A model generated the notes under the pieces. It was not told the DNA's origin. It searched no databases and was given only the letters and a program-made list of their open reading frames with translations. 50,985 nucleotides of DNA from positions 1 to 50,985 of the forward strand of contig CADDZD010000011.1 in the NCBI GenBank assembly GCA_902812385.1, given 5' to 3'. Below, piece after piece: positions 41,222 through 49,020 of the stretch (position 1 is its first letter; every line of letters begins with the position of its first letter). This DNA comes from Clostridia bacterium (lineage in GTDB: Bacteria > Bacillota > DSM-12270 > Thermacetogeniales > Thermacetogeniaceae). The translations under genes and the position numbers were made by a program.

Positions 41222-41640
41222 CAGGGGTTCCCACCCTCACCAGGGCCGCCGCTCCTGTCTTTAGCGATCATTTTGCAATCCCCCTGGAACACCGCCCCCT
41301 CTTCCACCACAAGGCTGGCCGCCTCCATGTTTCCATAGAGTTTCCCGGTTGCCGTAAGCTCCAGCTTCGCCCAGGCCGCCACCTGGCCGTGGACTTCGCC
41401 CGCGATTAAAACATTCCTTGCGTCAATCCCCGCCTCCACACAAGCCCCTTCACCGACCACCACGTCGCCGGTCGCCTTGATCGACCCCTTGAAGAAGCCA
41501 TCCAGCCGGACCGAACCCTCGCTCTCCAGTTTTCCCTCGAAGCGGGTACCCTTCCCCAAAACGGAATCCGCCTTTTCACCGATTCCGGCTTTTTCCGCTT
41601 TAATCCAGGCCACCTTTCTAACCTTCCTTTCCAGAATCAC
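41221..41640 (-). CDS. Bactofilin (polymer-forming cytoskeletal protein)
   Basis: A 139-residue protein with the DUF583 right-handed beta-helix (residues ~25-125): repeats such as LGKGTRFEGKL, GSVRLDGFFKGSI, GDVVVGEGACVEAGI and NVLIAGEVHGQV. Bactofilins form filaments at the membrane and often organise wall hydrolases. The M23 peptidase is encoded 71 bp upstream in the same orientation, a frequent partnership. Confidence 0.9.
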   Translation of the reverse strand: MILERKVRKVAWIKAEKAGIGEKADSVLGKGTRFEGKLESEGSVRLDGFFKGSIKATGDVVVGEGACVEAGIDARNVLIAGEVHGQVAAWAKLELTATGKLYGNMEAASLVVEEGAVFQGDCKMIAKDRSGGPGEGGNP

Positions 41641-41711
41641 GTTCCCCCGATTTTCTGCCTAACATAAAGCAAAGATCAAAAAAGCAGAACCGTTTGGCTC
41701 TGCACTGATGG

Positions 41712-42656
41712 TCATTTTGCCAGAACAGAAAGCGGGTCCACGAGAACGCCATCCTTTTCAATCATGAAATGCAGGTGGGGCCCGGTGCTCCGGCCGCTGC
41801 TGCCGACCAGCCCGAGGATCTGCCCCTTTTTGATGTGATCCCCTGTCTTGACCAGGGCCCTGCTGAGGTGGCAATAAGAGGAGCTGTACCCGTACCCATG
41901 GGAAATCTCCACCGTGCGTCCGTACCCCGCCCGGTATCCCGCAAAAACGACCACCCCATCCCCTGCAGCACGAACGGGTGTACCGCCTGAGGCGGCCAGA
42001 TCCAGACCGTCGTGAAACTCTGAACCCCGCCTCCTGAAAGGAGACGACCGGTACCCGAAATAGGAAGAGATCTCGCCGGAGACCGGCATTCTGTCGGGCA
42101 GAGCCGCCAGGTATTTCAAACGGGCGTCAAGGTCCTCTTCCAGGCGCTGTAAAGAATCCCTTGCCTCCAGGGCATCCTGGATGGTTGCGTTCAGGGCCGC
42201 ACCCACCTGCTCCGGGCCGGCGTTCTGGTCGCCTAAGGAGGCGCCAAAGAGGGACCACCGCATCCGTTCGCCGCTTTTGCTGCCGGATCTGCTGCTGTAC
42301 CCTCCGCCCTGCCGGAGACCGGCTTTTTCCCTGATCCTCTGTTCAAGATCCCTTACCTCCTGCAGGTACCGCTCGGCTGAACGGGCTTGCATTTGGAGTT
42401 CCGCCAGTTGCTCCTGCTGCTTCTTGTTGACGGCGCGCAGCCGCGCCAGTTCGGCGCGTTCCCCCCGCATGTAATAATAGCGGATACAAGCCACTATCGT
42501 CGTGGCCAGCAGCAGGAAAAGCAGGAAGCCGCTCAAACTTAGCAGCCAGCACGGGAAGCGGACGCTCCTGGTCTGCGCTCCCCGCGGCGGGACAATCAAG
42601 AGTGTAAAGGGGCGCTTCAGATACTGCTTCCCCCTCGCAAACAGGCTTTGAGGCAT
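41712..42656 (-). CDS. Membrane-anchored M23 metallopeptidase (LytM type)
   Basis: A 314-residue protein: a short cytoplasmic N-terminus, one TM helix (residues ~35-60, LLSLSGFLLFLLLATTIVA), a coiled coil (~66-115 and ~160-185), and a C-terminal peptidase domain. Metal ligands are visible: H and D in FHDGLDLA (near 218), H in SYCHLS and H in GPHLHF (near 295). The active site is complete, so it should cut peptidoglycan cross-links. It is probably guided by the neighbouring bactofilin (inference). Confidence 0.92.
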   Translation of the reverse strand: MPQSLFARGKQYLKRPFTLLIVPPRGAQTRSVRFPCWLLSLSGFLLFLLLATTIVACIRYYYMRGERAELARLRAVNKKQQEQLAELQMQARSAERYLQEVRDLEQRIREKAGLRQGGGYSSRSGSKSGERMRWSLFGASLGDQNAGPEQVGAALNATIQDALEARDSLQRLEEDLDARLKYLAALPDRMPVSGEISSYFGYRSSPFRRRGSEFHDGLDLAASGGTPVRAAGDGVVVFAGYRAGYGRTVEISHGYGYSSSYCHLSRALVKTGDHIKKGQILGLVGSSGRSTGPHLHFMIEKDGVLVDPLSVLAK

Positions 42657-42676
42657 GACTGCCCCTCCTTTTATAT

Positions 42677-43189
42677 CTACCTTTTCAGGCTGCTGCCCGC
42701 CTCAAGGGCCTTGCGGATCGCCTCTTCCTCCTCATCACTCAGCGGATAGGGCGATGCACCTCCCTCAACGGGCTTGGCGTAAAGGCGGCAGTCTTCACGG
42801 CTCACCAGGCAGCACAGGATAACCCCGTCGCCTGTTTCATTAAGCAGGGCGAGGGCGAAGCTCAAATCACTCCCCATATCGGAGAAGGCATTAAACCGCA
42901 CAAAACCGACCCTGCGGATGGAGGCAGTGGAGAACTGCTTGAGTTCCCGGCAGAGTTCCTCAAGTTCATCGACGCGTTTCTCCGCAGCCCGGCAGGACTG
43001 CACCGTTTCCTCAAGCAGTTTTTCCAGGTTCGCCCCGTTGACCCCTCGCATCAGGCGCCTGTATCGCCGCCCCACAAGCAGAAGGTGGATGTTTAAAATC
43101 AGAAAAAGCAGAATGCTGATGCCAAAAAGTGCATAAATTATCAGCAGCGTTTTATTTCCCTGAACAAGCCAGATCCCGCCCATTGCCAC
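42677..43189 (-). CDS. DUF4446 membrane protein
   Basis: A 170-residue protein: one N-terminal TM segment (residues ~14-36, LLIIYALFGISILLFLILNIH), then a coiled coil (LEKLLEETVQSCRAAEKRVDELEELC) and a conserved C-terminal core (VRFNAFSDMGSDLSFALALLN, GVILCCLVSRED). DUF4446 is a Firmicutes family often encoded near soj/spo0J. Function unknown. Confidence 0.88.
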   Translation of the reverse strand: MAMGGIWLVQGNKTLLIIYALFGISILLFLILNIHLLLVGRRYRRLMRGVNGANLEKLLEETVQSCRAAEKRVDELEELCRELKQFSTASIRRVGFVRFNAFSDMGSDLSFALALLNETGDGVILCCLVSREDCRLYAKPVEGGASPYPLSDEEEEAIRKALEAGSSLKR

Positions 43190-43312
43190 AAACGCAACCT
43201 CTTTTTTTAAAATTTGCTGCTTCCCGTCCGGTACCGCCTGAATCTATATCTTTCCACACAGATTAACATTTTCCTCTTTTTTTTGCCATTTCCCTGAAAT
43301 GCCCGTCCCACG
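43190..43312. other. Intergenic, AT-rich, no gene
   Basis: About 120 bp with poly-A/poly-T runs between the DUF4446 gene and the DNA methyltransferase gene. T runs on the plus strand at 43202-43208 and 43275-43283 could be parts of promoters or leaders; nothing specific is recognised. Confidence 0.3.
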
Positions 43313-44161
43313 TCATTTTTTCTGAAAGATCAGGATGAACTCGTGGACCTTGTTCACCCGGAAAACATAGGGGTATCCCAGCGGCCGCAGGTTGTTGTAC
43401 TCCTGCCTCCTGTCCCAGACGATCAGGTCGTCCAACTTATATCCAATCCCCTGCATCACAGGCACCAGGTCCATGTGCAGGGGGTAAAAGGTGCTGCCCT
43501 TCCTTACGTCCATAACCACCACGATGCAGTACGCCCCCGGTTTCAGGCTGAGCCAGACCTGTTTAAAAACGCTTCCCAACGCCCCTAAAAAATCCTTGTA
43601 GTCGGTGATGTTCCCGAGGTCCTGCACCATGTCACCGTAACTGCGCTTCGGCTTTCCGTCTGCCGAGCGGCGCTGCTGCAGGATGTTCCAGTAAGGGGGG
43701 GACGTGATGCAGAGCCCTACACTCTCAGGGGGAAGGTAATCCGCCAGAAAACGGCTGTCCGCCTGATACAACTGCGGATAGCATTCCGGGGGCCCCTCGA
43801 TCTGGGACAGTCTCCGGCGGGTCATCTCAAGAAACTCCGGAACAAGCTCAAAGCCTGCAGAGGGTATCCCCCTCCGGTAGGCGGAGCAAACCGTGCTTCC
43901 GCTCCCCAGGAAGGGGTCGAGGATAAGGCCGCTCCGGCCGCGGTAAAAGATCCGGATCAGGCGGTCGGTCAGGGCGATGGGGAACATGGCCGGGTGCCCA
44001 AACCGGCGCTCCTCCGGAGTTTTAACCAGGTCGTCCCAGATGCTGATGGAGTACCGCAGCCAGGTCTTGCCGTCCAGGCAGTCGATGTCTTGCCGGCCAC
44101 CGGCTACATCCCTGTCCCGGAGATCCTTATAGTCTTTATTGTTCCCCTTATTTAGTGACAT
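43313..44161 (-). CDS. Orphan DNA (cytosine-N4/adenine-N6) methyltransferase
   Basis: About 282 residues. The catalytic motif TSPPYW (near 150) and AdoMet motif DPFLGSGSTV (near 73) are clear. FxGxG comes before the catalytic motif, unlike the common beta-class order (catalytic motif first). The start is ATG 44161 with GGGAG upstream. No restriction endonuclease gene is adjacent, so it is an orphan methylase; the target sequence is unknown. Confidence 0.88.
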   Translation of the reverse strand: MSLNKGNNKDYKDLRDRDVAGGRQDIDCLDGKTWLRYSISIWDDLVKTPEERRFGHPAMFPIALTDRLIRIFYRGRSGLILDPFLGSGSTVCSAYRRGIPSAGFELVPEFLEMTRRRLSQIEGPPECYPQLYQADSRFLADYLPPESVGLCITSPPYWNILQQRRSADGKPKRSYGDMVQDLGNITDYKDFLGALGSVFKQVWLSLKPGAYCIVVVMDVRKGSTFYPLHMDLVPVMQGIGYKLDDLIVWDRRQEYNNLRPLGYPYVFRVNKVHEFILIFQKK

Positions 44162-44217
44162 AGAAACTCTCCCAGCCTGCCAAAAGAAGTGCAAGGAATT
44201 AACATATTACCGCTTCA

Positions 44218-44436
44218 TTACCGAAATCTCCAGCCTGCGCCTGATTGAAGCGAGGGCGGCCCGATCCCTGTACTCGGCCAGGATCCTGTTCGGCCCGGTT
44301 CCGTGATGGCGTCAACATAGTCGACCACGTATTTGCTTTTCAAATATGCGATGACGGGCAGCTGTACCCTCCCGTCCATACAGTTGATTGCGGTTGCAAA
44401 GGTTCCGTGACTGATGGTGATCCTCCCCCTGCTCAT
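44218..44436 (-). pseudogene. Carbonic-anhydrase-like gene, frameshifted and truncated
   Basis: From ATG 44436 the frame reads [22 protein letters not shown], then [21 protein letters not shown], matching a small family of beta-carbonic-anhydrase-like proteins. After EPG the frame becomes unrelated. Inserting one C in the GGGCC run near 44292-44296 restores [19 protein letters not shown] and then LEISVMKR, as expected for the family, and then a stop. The usual C-terminal half with the remaining metal ligands is missing. Confidence 0.72.
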
Positions 44437-44570
44437 TTCTATGACAACCTTATTTTGTGTTATCTTCCGTACCCGTTCAAGACCCTCTTCTCGTTTTTTC
44501 GCAACTTCTTCTAAAAAAAGGCCGCGGGTATATGTCGATTAGGCGTTCTGCGGTTTTCTATATGCGGAGA

Positions 44571-44604
44571 ATGTCAACCTATTTTATGAATACAGGTTTA
44601 CAAT
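44571..44604 (+). promoter_or_regulatory. BirA operator of the biotin operon
   Basis: TGTCAACC (44572-44579), 15-bp spacer, GGTTTACA (44595-44602): an inverted repeat matching the biotin-repressor box of Firmicutes (TTGTNAACC-N14-16-GGTTNACAA). The right half contains the -35 of the downstream promoter, so bound BirA-biotinyl-AMP would block RNA polymerase. Confidence 0.8.
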
Positions 44605-44625
44605 TGAGAATAATAATGATAATAT
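44597..44625 (+). promoter_or_regulatory. Promoter of the biotin operon
   Basis: TTTACA (44597-44602), 17-bp spacer, TAATAT (44620-44625). The -35 lies inside the BirA operator. The start point near 44632 leaves a very short leader with RBS GGGAGGG at 44633-44639 and start at 44646. Confidence 0.7.
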
Positions 44626-44645
44626 ATGGCACGGGAGGGATAGAT

Positions 44646-45614
44646 CTGGTTGATTTTCTAGAAAAAGAACTGGAGCTGCTAAAGGAAAGTCGCCTTTATC
44701 GCCAGTTGCCCGGGCCACTGGAGAAGCCCGCCGGCCCCAGAACAAGCATAAACGGGCAGGAAGTGGCGCTCTTTTCCTCCAACAATTACCTGGGCCTAGC
44801 TCATCATCCCCGAGTTAAGGCTGCTGCCGTAGAAGCCGTGGAAAGGTGGGGGACGGGAAGCGGAGGTTCTCGCCTGACCACCGGCAATTTTGTTTTGCAC
44901 CGCCAGTTGGAGGAGCGCATCGCCCGGTTTAAGGGCACGGAAGATGCCGTTGTGTTTAGTTCCGGTTACCTGGCCAACCTGGGAGTGATTTCGGCCCTGG
45001 TGGGTCGGGGAGACCTGGTGCTCAGCGACGAGCTAAACCATGCCAGCATAATCGACGGGTGCCGCCTGAGCCGGGCCACGGTTAAGGTTTTCCGCCATAG
45101 GTGCCTGGCCAAGGGGATTACCGGAGGATACCTTCCCCTGGCTGCCACCCTGGACACCGACGAGATCTACGAGGCCTTTTTGGGCGAGCCGGAGGAATGT
45201 AAGACCTTTTACCACGGACACACCTACACGGGCAACCCCCTAGCCTGCGCTGCGGCCCTGGCCAGCATTGAGCTCTTTGAAAAAACAGACCTGCTGGCTT
45301 CCTTACAACCTAAGATCGATCTTTTACGCCGGGGTCTGGAGAACTTTCGGGATTTACCCCACGTAGGAGATATCCGCCAGCGAGGTATGATGGTAGGTAT
45401 TGAGCTGGTGGTGGATAAAGATACCAAGGAGCCTTATGCCATAAAGGAGCAAATAGGTCACCGGGTTATCCTGGAGGCCCGTCGGAGAGGGCTCATCCTT
45501 CGTCCCTTGGGCAATGTCATTGTCCTCATGCCCGTGCTGTCCATGTCTAACGAAGAGCTGAACAGGGTTCTAGAGATTACCTATGAATCTATAGCCGTAG
45601 TAACCGGTAAATGA
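44646..45614 (+). CDS. BioF-BioA chimera: N-terminal part of 8-amino-7-oxononanoate synthase fused in frame to C-terminal part of DAPA aminotransferase
   Basis: About 322 residues. Residues 2-152 are BioF (SSNNYLGLA, TGSGGSRLTTGN, FSSGYLANLGV, LSDELNHASIIDGCRLS, VFRHR). From residue 153 (near base 45101) the sequence becomes the C-terminal part of BioA (CLAKGITGGYLPLA with the PLP lysine, KTFYHGHTYTGNPL, LPHVGDIRQRGMMVG, IGHRVILEARRRG, RPLGNVIVLMP). The central region of both parents is missing: BioF's VDDAH and PLP lysine, and BioA's DEVATGFGRTG. So a PLP-pyridine Asp is absent and activity is doubtful. The start appears to be CTG 44646 behind GGGAGGG; ATG 44616 overlaps the -10. bioB follows 16 bp later. 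Confidence 0.88.
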   Translation: MVDFLEKELELLKESRLYRQLPGPLEKPAGPRTSINGQEVALFSSNNYLGLAHHPRVKAAAVEAVERWGTGSGGSRLTTGNFVLHRQLEERIARFKGTEDAVVFSSGYLANLGVISALVGRGDLVLSDELNHASIIDGCRLSRATVKVFRHRCLAKGITGGYLPLAATLDTDEIYEAFLGEPEECKTFYHGHTYTGNPLACAAALASIELFEKTDLLASLQPKIDLLRRGLENFRDLPHVGDIRQRGMMVGIELVVDKDTKEPYAIKEQIGHRVILEARRRGLILRPLGNVIVLMPVLSMSNEELNRVLEITYESIAVVTGK

Positions 45615-45630
45615 GCGGAGGGGTAGGTAT

Positions 45631-46614
45631 ATGGGGAAGAATCTAATGTGGGAGAAGATCAGAGAAAAGGTCCTGGGGGGAGAAGGCTTATCCCGGGAAG
45701 AAGCGTATTCCCTGGCCGGGTGGCCACCGGAAAGATTAGGGAACCTTCTGGATCTCTCCCGCCAGGTCCGGGAACGCTTCAGGGGAAGGGATGTGGAGCT
45801 ATGCGCCATCGTCAACGCCCGCTCCGGCCTGTGCAGCGAGGATTGCTATTTTTGCGCCCAGTCTTCCCGCTTTAAAACCGGCGTGGAGGTGTATCCCCTC
45901 ATTGATGCGGAAAAGGCCCTGGAAAAGGCCCGGCGGATGGAAGCCGCTGGAGTGAAGCGCTTTGCCCTGGTTACCAGTGGTAAGGGCATTGGAGAAAGGG
46001 ACTTTGAGAAGGTCCTGGAAATCTACCGGGTCCTGCGGGCCGAGACCCGCCTTGAGCTGTGCGCTTCCCTGGGTATCATTGACGAAGAAAAGGCCCAGCG
46101 TTTGAAGGAGGCGGGAGTCACCACCTACCACCACAACCTGGAGACCGCCCGGAGCTACTTCCCCAAGATCTGTACCACCCATACCTTTGAAGAAAGGGTA
46201 GCCACTGTCCGGGCGGCCCAGGCCGCTGGGCTAAATGTATGCTCCGGCGGGATCATCGGGCTGGGGGAAACTATGGCCCATCGGCTGGAAATGGCCTTTG
46301 AGCTACGGGAACTGGGAGTACGGTCAGTGCCGGTCAACATCCTGAACCCCATTCCCGGCACACCCCTGGCCAATCAAGAGCGTCTCCCGGTGGAGGAGGT
46401 CCTTAAAACCCTGGCTCTTTTCCGCCTCATCATTCCCAAGGCCGTTTTCCGCCTCTGCGGCGGGCGGGAGGCAGGGCTGGGAGAGAAGCAAAAAGAGGCC
46501 TTAACGGTGGCCGTAAACGGCTTGATGGTGGGCAACTACCTTACCACCCGGGGCAACGAGATCCAAGAAGACCTGGACATGATTGCCGGGGTGGGGTTGA
46601 GGGTGGCAGTTTAA
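45631..46614 (+). CDS. bioB: Biotin synthase BioB
   Basis: A 327-residue radical-SAM enzyme that inserts sulfur into dethiobiotin. The radical-SAM CxxxCxxC is CSEDCYFC (near residues 68-75), followed by CAQSS; further blocks are YHHNLETARSYF, GLETMAHR-type (GLGETMAHRLEMA) and the C-terminal GNYLTTRG. Length and motifs are complete. It is co-transcribed with the bioF-bioA chimera under BirA control. RBS GGAGGGG lies before ATG 45631. Confidence 0.95.
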   Translation: MGKNLMWEKIREKVLGGEGLSREEAYSLAGWPPERLGNLLDLSRQVRERFRGRDVELCAIVNARSGLCSEDCYFCAQSSRFKTGVEVYPLIDAEKALEKARRMEAAGVKRFALVTSGKGIGERDFEKVLEIYRVLRAETRLELCASLGIIDEEKAQRLKEAGVTTYHHNLETARSYFPKICTTHTFEERVATVRAAQAAGLNVCSGGIIGLGETMAHRLEMAFELRELGVRSVPVNILNPIPGTPLANQERLPVEEVLKTLALFRLIIPKAVFRLCGGREAGLGEKQKEALTVAVNGLMVGNYLTTRGNEIQEDLDMIAGVGLRVAV

Positions 46615-46618
46615 AAAC

Positions 46619-46647
46619 TTGACAGAAAATCCCTGATCCGATTAAAC
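46619..46647 (+). promoter_or_regulatory. Candidate promoter of larC
   Basis: TTGACA (46619-46624), 17-bp spacer, TTAAAC (46642-46647). The -35 is perfect and the -10 weak. It lies just after the bioB stop. Confidence 0.4.
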
Positions 46648-46711
46648 TTTGTGTGGTAACAACGGCTTGAGTCCCGCAGTTTCACATACCCGGTGAAAGG
46701 AGCGGAGGAGA

Positions 46712-47935
46712 ATGAAAGTTCTTTACCTGGACTGTTTTTCAGGGATAAGCGGGGACATGCTCCTCGCCGCCCTGATCGACCTGGGCGTTCCCCTTTCGGT
46801 TTTCGAAGAGGTGATCGCCCAACTGGGCATTCCCGTAGAGATCAAAGGAACTGCCGTTTATAAGAATGGCATCCGGGCAAGCCAGGTGATCCTTGCCGAA
46901 CAGACCCGGCAACCCGGGGAGCGCAGCTACCACCAGTTGCTGGAGATCGTCACACAGAGCAACCTTCCGTCCCATATCTCCGCCAAAGTAGAGATGGCCC
47001 TGCTCCGCCTCGCCCAGGCGGAAGGGGCGGCACACGGCGTGGAAGTGGAAAGGGTGCATTTCCACGAACTCGGGGGGCTGGATACGCTGGTTGACCTGGC
47101 AGGAGCCTTCGCCGGCATCTCTTACCTTGGGGTCGAGCAGGTGTGCGCCTCCCCCCTTCCCCTTGCCAGGGGAACCATTATAACGCAACACGGCCCGCTT
47201 CCGCTGCCTGCCCCGGCCACCCTCAACCTGCTTAAGGGAGCACCCACCTACGGTGTCTCCATCGAAGGGGAACTGGTAACCCCTACGGGGGCGGTCCTGG
47301 TTACATCCCTGGCCGGCAGCTTTGGCCCCCCTCCGGCCGCCCGCTGGGAGAAGATCGGGTACGGTGCAGGAACGCAGGAGTTCCCCCACCCGAATGTGCT
47401 TCGACTCTGGCTGGGGGAGAGCCTTGATCACAAAGAAGCCCGCGAAACGCCCGAACTCGCCTTCGACCAGGACCAGGTGCTGGTGCTGGAAACCCAGGTG
47501 GATGACGTCAACCCGGAATTTCTCCCTTATTTGCGGATGCAGCTCGAAAAAGAGGGGGCCCTCGACGTGGCCTTTATCCCCACCATGATGAAAAAAGGGA
47601 GGCCTGGCATCATTGTCAGCATTCTCTCCCCTCCGGACAGGCTGTCTTCCCTTGCCCGCATCCTGTTTCGTGAAAGCACCGCAATCGGGTTGCGCTGGTA
47701 CCAGGCCGGCCGGATCAAACTTTTCCGCACCAGTGTTGAAGTGGAAACGCCCTTTGGCAGCATTCCGGTTAAACTCGGTTTTGCCGTGAAACCCAACGGT
47801 TCCAGGGAATACCTTAACCTGGCCCCGGAATACGAGGCCTGTGCCCGGCGGGCGCTGGAAACGGGAAGCAGCATCAAGGAGGTCTACCGGGCCGCCCTGA
47901 AGGCTGCGGACAGTCTCGAACCCCCTACGGAATGA
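46712..47935 (+). CDS. larC: Nickel-pincer cofactor biosynthesis protein LarC
   Basis: A 407-residue single open frame, the complete LarC (in Lactobacillus it is split by a programmed frameshift). Blocks are YLDCFSGISGDMLLAALIDLG (N-terminus), VHFHELGGLDTLVDLAGAF near residue 115, TPTGAVLVTSLA near 190, the C-terminal QVDDVNPEFLPYL near 262 and MMKKGRPGIIVSIL. LarC inserts nickel into the pyridinium-bisthiocarboxylate nucleotide with CTP. GAAAGGAGCGGAGGAGA precedes ATG 46712. LarB, LarE and LarA are not in the window. Confidence 0.93.
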   Translation: MKVLYLDCFSGISGDMLLAALIDLGVPLSVFEEVIAQLGIPVEIKGTAVYKNGIRASQVILAEQTRQPGERSYHQLLEIVTQSNLPSHISAKVEMALLRLAQAEGAAHGVEVERVHFHELGGLDTLVDLAGAFAGISYLGVEQVCASPLPLARGTIITQHGPLPLPAPATLNLLKGAPTYGVSIEGELVTPTGAVLVTSLAGSFGPPPAARWEKIGYGAGTQEFPHPNVLRLWLGESLDHKEARETPELAFDQDQVLVLETQVDDVNPEFLPYLRMQLEKEGALDVAFIPTMMKKGRPGIIVSILSPPDRLSSLARILFRESTAIGLRWYQAGRIKLFRTSVEVETPFGSIPVKLGFAVKPNGSREYLNLAPEYEACARRALETGSSIKEVYRAALKAADSLEPPTE

Positions 47936-48124
47936 TTAATCTACCGAGAGCTTTCCGCCCTCCGACCAGTTCTCCCTTTCCACCTCTTCGATGTTGACCC
48001 ATACCGCTTCCGGCTTGACATTCAGGGTGGAAACCACAACCCCCGTGATCCCCTCCACCAGCTTCCTCTTTACGTGGATGTCTCTTTCCTTACTTTTCAG
48101 CATCTTCACCGTAACAAATGGCAA
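47936..48124 (-). CDS. 4-oxalocrotonate tautomerase family protein
   Basis: About 62 residues, the size of a 4-OT subunit. After the TTG start at 48124 comes Pro (mature N-terminal catalytic proline), FVTVKMLKSKERDIHVKRKL, then VWVNIEEVERENWSEGGK, the family pattern. GGAGGTG lies 6 nt before the TTG. The stop codons of larC and this gene are adjacent, with zero bases between. Confidence 0.86.
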   Translation of the reverse strand: MPFVTVKMLKSKERDIHVKRKLVEGITGVVVSTLNVKPEAVWVNIEEVERENWSEGGKLSVD

Positions 48125-48147
48125 GTGAAACACCTCCGAATCTATGT

Positions 48148-49020
48148 TTAAGTTAAATCGCCCATAAACCACTCCAGCAGCCGCGCCAGTTCGTCCTGTG
48201 AGTAAAATTCGATCTCGATGCGGCCACCGCGGCGGCCGGTTTTAATCCTCACCTTTGTACCCAGCAGCTTTCTGAGCCGCTCTTCCAGATCAGCCAGTTC
48301 CAAATCCTGCCGGGGGTTCTTTTTCTGCCTTGCACCCTTTGAAGCCTTTTTGGCACCCTGCAGGCGCTGGGCCTCCTTTTCTGTATCACGCACCGAGAGG
48401 CCCCGCCGGACGATTTCCTCGGCAAGCCTGCTCTGCTGTGCCGGGCCGGACAAGCCAAGCAGCACCTTGCCGTGCCCGGCGCTCAAAAAGCCCTTTGCCA
48501 TCAAGGCCTGCACCTCAGGCGGCAACTGCAGCAGGCGCAGGGTATTGGCAATAAACGGCCGGCTCTTCCCCACCCGCCGGGAGATTTCATCCTGGGTCAG
48601 CCCGAACTCCTCAATCAAACGCTTGTAGGCCTGCGCCTCTTCAAGAGGATTGAGGTCCTTGCGCTGGACATTTTCGATCAGCATCATCTCGCTGGAGGCG
48701 AGGTCGTCCACCCGGCGAATCACCGCCGGTATGTTTTGCAATCCCGCCTGCCGGCATGCCCGCCAGCGCCGCTCACCCACGACCAACTGGTAGCGGTCGT
48801 CGCCTAGCGGCCGTACCACCACCGGCTGCATCACGCCGTGGGTTTTAATCGAAGCAGCCAGTTCGGAAAGGGACTCTTCGTCGAAATCCTGGCGTGCTTG
48901 AAAGGGACCAGGTTCGATCTTATCCAGGGGGAGTTCGACAATCTCATCAACCTCCCGCGCCCCCTCGGGAACAGTAGGAATCAAGGCCCGCAGCCCGCGG
49001 CCAAGCCCCTTATTTTTCAT
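48148..49020 (-). CDS. spo0J: Chromosome partitioning protein ParB/Spo0J
   Basis: A 290-residue DNA- and CTP-binding protein. The N-terminal ParB/Srx domain (residues ~22-115: IVELPLDKIEPGPFQARQDF, VGERRWRACRQAGL, ENVQRKDLNPLEEAQAYKRL) is followed by an HTH that reads parS (LTQDEISRRVGKSRPFIANTLRLLQLP). It binds parS and loads condensin near the origin. The start overlaps the soj stop by 11 bp. Confidence 0.95.
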   Translation of the reverse strand: MKNKGLGRGLRALIPTVPEGAREVDEIVELPLDKIEPGPFQARQDFDEESLSELAASIKTHGVMQPVVVRPLGDDRYQLVVGERRWRACRQAGLQNIPAVIRRVDDLASSEMMLIENVQRKDLNPLEEAQAYKRLIEEFGLTQDEISRRVGKSRPFIANTLRLLQLPPEVQALMAKGFLSAGHGKVLLGLSGPAQQSRLAEEIVRRGLSVRDTEKEAQRLQGAKKASKGARQKKNPRQDLELADLEERLRKLLGTKVRIKTGRRGGRIEIEFYSQDELARLLEWFMGDLT

